7,738 bases of DNA from CAZQAA01 sp964591255 (lineage in GTDB: Bacteria; Desulfobacterota; DSM-4660; Desulfatiglandales; Desulfatiglandaceae): assembly GCA_964591255.1 (NCBI GenBank), contig CAZQAA010000088.1, positions 1 through 7,738 of the forward strand, given 5' to 3'. A model generated the notes under the pieces. That model was not told the origin of the DNA, made no database searches, and saw only the letters and a list, made by a program, of their open reading frames with translations. Shown piece after piece: positions 5,623 to 7,738 of this stretch (its first letter is position 1; each line of letters opens with the position of its first letter). The position numbers were made by a program, and so were the translations under genes.

Positions 5623-7431
5623 ATGGAGCCATTAACTTCAGAAATAATTCTGGTAATTTTTATGATCGCCGTAGCGGTATTCCTTTTTATCGTGGAGTGG
5701 GTACGGGTAGATGTGGTAGCCATAATTATGATGGTAGCATTGCCGCTGTTACATCTTGTCACACCCAAAGAGGCGTTTATCGGGCTGAGCAGTAATGCCG
5801 TAGTATCCATTATTGCAGTAATTATAATAGGTGCAGGATTGGATAAAACAGGCCTTATAAACCGCTTGGTTGGGCCAATTGTCCGCGTTGCAGGAAAAAG
5901 CCAGTCTCGTGTCGTTATTGCCATTTCACTTACGGTTGCGGGAATATCCAGTTTTATGCAGAACATAGGGGCTGCCGCTCTTTTTCTGCCTGCGATACAG
6001 CGTATAAGCAAATCCCTCAAGATTCCTATCAGCAGGCTTTTAATGCCCATTGGATTTTCAGCAATATTAGGAGGCACGATTACCCTGGTTGGATGTAGCC
6101 CCCTAATTCTCCTGAATGATCTTCTAGCACCTTTTCATCTAAAGCCGTTTGGTTTGTTTGATGTTACACCCATCGGTTTAGCACTCGTGGCCAGTGGGAT
6201 TGCGTGTTTTGTCCTGTTTGGCCGCTTTATTCTGCCCAAGGGTACTACAGATACCGAGGAAGAAACCACTTCATCCCAAGAACCTTACTCCATGCAAGTA
6301 ATGGGAAACGCATATGAATTGCATACTCCTCCAGATTTTGATCATTATCGTGATCCTGTAAGGGTGGAAGATCTAAAACGTCACTACTTAGTAAATATAG
6401 TCGCCATAACAGAGCCTCCAGATTTTAAGGTGATTTCGCCCGGGCCAGATATGCAAGTCCTTTCCGATGTGGATATTGCAGTATATGGTCAGGAAAAGGA
6501 TGTCAAACGTATGGCAGAAAGCGAGGGTATGATATTGAAAGATCAACTGGAGGTTTTCAAAAATGATCTTTCAGATGATGCCTCCGGGACAGTAGAGGCG
6601 GTTGTGGCTCCTCGTTCATCTCTGATAGGAAAAACACTAAATCAGGTTAATCTGCAAGACAGATTCCGTGTTACCCCCTTGGCTATTTATCGTCAGGATG
6701 AAATTTACCGGGCAGAGACAGCCGACATGGTCTTGGAGGTAGGGGACGCTATAGTCCTTTACGGGACATGGCGTCGTCTCAAGACATTACAGGAAGAAAA
6801 AATACTCCTGTTTACAACGCCTGTGGATATGGAACTTATGCGCCCTGAAAAGGCCATGTTTGCCGGTCTTTGGCTCGCTGTAGCGCTGTCAATGATTATG
6901 ATATTCAAAATTCAACTCTCTGTCAGCCTCATGACTGGCGCCTTAGGTATGATAATCACACGTGTCCTGAGCATAGACGAAGCATATCAGTCCGTAGACT
7001 GGCGTACCATATTCCTGCTTGCAGGGCTGATACCGCTTGGGATTGCCACTGAAAAAACAGGGGCCGCTTCATGGATTGCCCATACTATATTAAACGCTAT
7101 AGGGACGGTTGAACCTATTGTTCTTTTAACGGTGATCGGCATATTGTCAACGGTGTTCACTTTGGTTATATCCAATGTGGGTGCCACGGTACTCCTTGTC
7201 CCCCTGGTTGTTAACATGGCTATTGCAGCTCATGCAGACCCACGAATGGCAGCTCTGGTGGTAGGCCTTGCTACCAGTAACTCCTTTATGCTTCCAACTC
7301 ATCAAGTCAACGCCCTTTATATGGGTCCTGGCAGATATAGGAGTGTAGATTTCATGAAAGCAGGGCTTGTTATAAGTATAGTGTTCATTGTGGTTATGAT
7401 AGGTATGATTTATTTCATCTATGGGGTTTAG
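5623..7431 (+). CDS. SLC13/DASS-type permease with two internal RCK_C (TrkA_C) domains
   Basis: A 602-residue inner-membrane transporter of the ion transporter/SLC13 group, whose members usually carry dicarboxylates, sulfate or related anions with Na+ or H+. The N-terminal membrane half (about 1-205) begins with a hydrophobic helix (8-24) and contains MQNIGAAALFLP around N114 and GGTITLVGCSPLILLNDL. A soluble insert follows with two RCK_C-like domains, about 244-302 (degenerate) and 325-392 (clearer: SSLIGKTL, then VLEVGDAIVLYG). The C-terminal membrane half (about 405-602) contains SNVGATVLLVP around N518 and LPTHQVNALYMGPG. N114 and N518 occupy equivalent places in the two halves, as expected for the family's inverted repeat. 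The SNT motif known in better-studied members is not kept; the Thr position is Ile or Val. The start is ATG 5623 with GAGGT 9 bases upstream. The gene probably forms an operon with the kinase-like gene 17 bases downstream. The substrate cannot be told from sequence; sulfate or an organic acid are guesses. Confidence 0.88.
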   Translation: MEPLTSEIILVIFMIAVAVFLFIVEWVRVDVVAIIMMVALPLLHLVTPKEAFIGLSSNAVVSIIAVIIIGAGLDKTGLINRLVGPIVRVAGKSQSRVVIAISLTVAGISSFMQNIGAAALFLPAIQRISKSLKIPISRLLMPIGFSAILGGTITLVGCSPLILLNDLLAPFHLKPFGLFDVTPIGLALVASGIACFVLFGRFILPKGTTDTEEETTSSQEPYSMQVMGNAYELHTPPDFDHYRDPVRVEDLKRHYLVNIVAITEPPDFKVISPGPDMQVLSDVDIAVYGQEKDVKRMAESEGMILKDQLEVFKNDLSDDASGTVEAVVAPRSSLIGKTLNQVNLQDRFRVTPLAIYRQDEIYRAETADMVLEVGDAIVLYGTWRRLKTLQEEKILLFTTPVDMELMRPEKAMFAGLWLAVALSMIMIFKIQLSVSLMTGALGMIITRVLSIDEAYQSVDWRTIFLLAGLIPLGIATEKTGAASWIAHTILNAIGTVEPIVLLTVIGILSTVFTLVISNVGATVLLVPLVVNMAIAAHADPRMAALVVGLATSNSFMLPTHQVNALYMGPGRYRSVDFMKAGLVISIVFIVVMIGMIYFIYGV

Positions 7432-7435
7432 ATGC

Positions 7436-7443
7436 AAGGAGGT
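7436..7443 (+). promoter_or_regulatory. Perfect Shine-Dalgarno of the kinase-like gene
   Basis: AAGGAGGT lies 5 bases before the ATG at 7449 and starts only 5 bases after the permease stop (7429-7431). It fixes the start and suggests strong translation as the second gene of one transcript. Confidence 0.8.
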
Positions 7444-7448
7444 CAAAT

Positions 7449-7738
7449 ATGGCGATAATAACCATATCACGCGGTTCATACAGCAAAGGAAAAGAAGTCG
7501 CAGAAATGGTGGCAGATCAATTGGGATATAACTGCATAAGCAGGGAAGTCCTTCTGGATGCCAGTGAACACTTCAACATTCCTGAAATAAAACTTGTGCA
7601 CGCTATACACGATGCACCATCCATCCTGGACCGCTTTAATCGCAATAGAGAAGTTTTCATTGCCTATATAAGGAGTACTCTTGTCCAACGCGTAAAAAAT
7701 GACAACGTAGTGTACCACGGCTTGGCAGGACATTTATT
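7449..7738 (+). CDS. Cytidylate-kinase-like P-loop protein (N-terminal part, runs off window)
   Basis: 96 codons are visible, open to the window end. The opening, MAIITISRGSYSKGKEVA, then a hydrophilic helix, LGY, and ISREVLLDAS, follows the layout of the cytidylate kinase-like (Cytidylate_kin2) family: a beta strand ending in ISR, a phosphate-binding loop, and a second strand with (D/S)(K/R)E. In typical members the loop reads GSGG. Here it is G9-SYSK-G14-K15-E16, which matches Walker A GxxxxGK but has Glu where Ser/Thr normally binds Mg2+. Later segments IPEIKLVHAIHDAP and NDNVVYHGLAGH resemble proteins I recall from sulfate-reducing deltaproteobacteria. A nucleotide-kinase or nucleotide-sensing role is inferred; it is probably not the housekeeping CMP kinase. 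The start is fixed by the Shine-Dalgarno at 7436-7443. The gene follows the SLC13 permease by 17 bases with no terminator between, so the two are probably co-expressed. Confidence 0.75.
   Translation, partial: MAIITISRGSYSKGKEVAEMVADQLGYNCISREVLLDASEHFNIPEIKLVHAIHDAPSILDRFNRNREVFIAYIRSTLVQRVKNDNVVYHGLAGHL

Noticed and set aside
5604..6077. 157-codon minus-strand frame over the permease start
   Set aside because: Low-complexity Ile/Thr-rich translation typical of the complement of a membrane protein gene; no independent evidence.

Overview
The window looks like chromosomal DNA from a Gram-negative bacterium of moderate GC content (mid-40s percent, judged by eye). The DnaE1-type replicase, the SLC13 permease carrying RCK_C domains, and the divergent cytidylate-kinase-like gene would all fit a sulfate-reducer-like deltaproteobacterium (Desulfobacterota). 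That assignment rests on family resemblance and is only moderately secure. No rRNA, tRNA, CRISPR array, intact insertion sequence or phage gene is visible.

Left arm (1-3430, minus strand): nearly all of dnaE, the replicative DNA polymerase III alpha subunit. 1143 residues are visible and only the extreme C-terminus is cut by the window edge. A 99-bp divergent promoter region (3431-3529) follows. Its -10 box is a two-fold symmetric heptamer that could serve dnaE on one strand and the next operon on the other.

Centre (3530-5232, plus strand): a two-gene unit. First comes a small stand-alone receiver-like protein with a TTG start and a phospho-acceptor Asp, but with degenerate accessory active-site residues. 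Its stop codon overlaps the start of rarA (mgsA), an AAA+ ATPase acting at stalled replication forks. Two replication/repair genes therefore diverge from one control region, with a signalling-type domain translationally coupled to the second.

Right arm (5233-7738): a 390-bp non-coding stretch holds a weak terminator for the rarA unit. It also holds a region rich in repeats: a perfect 9-bp inverted repeat, three phased ATATTCAA copies and a 10-bp direct repeat. This lies in front of an SLC13/DASS-type permease with two RCK_C (TrkA_C) domains inserted between its two membrane halves. Seventeen bases after the permease stop, behind a perfect Shine-Dalgarno, begins a cytidylate-kinase-like P-loop gene that runs off the window. 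The permease and this gene look like an operon and are the least understood part of the window.

Most of the window is well-known housekeeping. The items that may be new are the receiver-rarA coupling, the symmetric divergent promoter, and the permease plus kinase-like pair with its repeat-rich control region.
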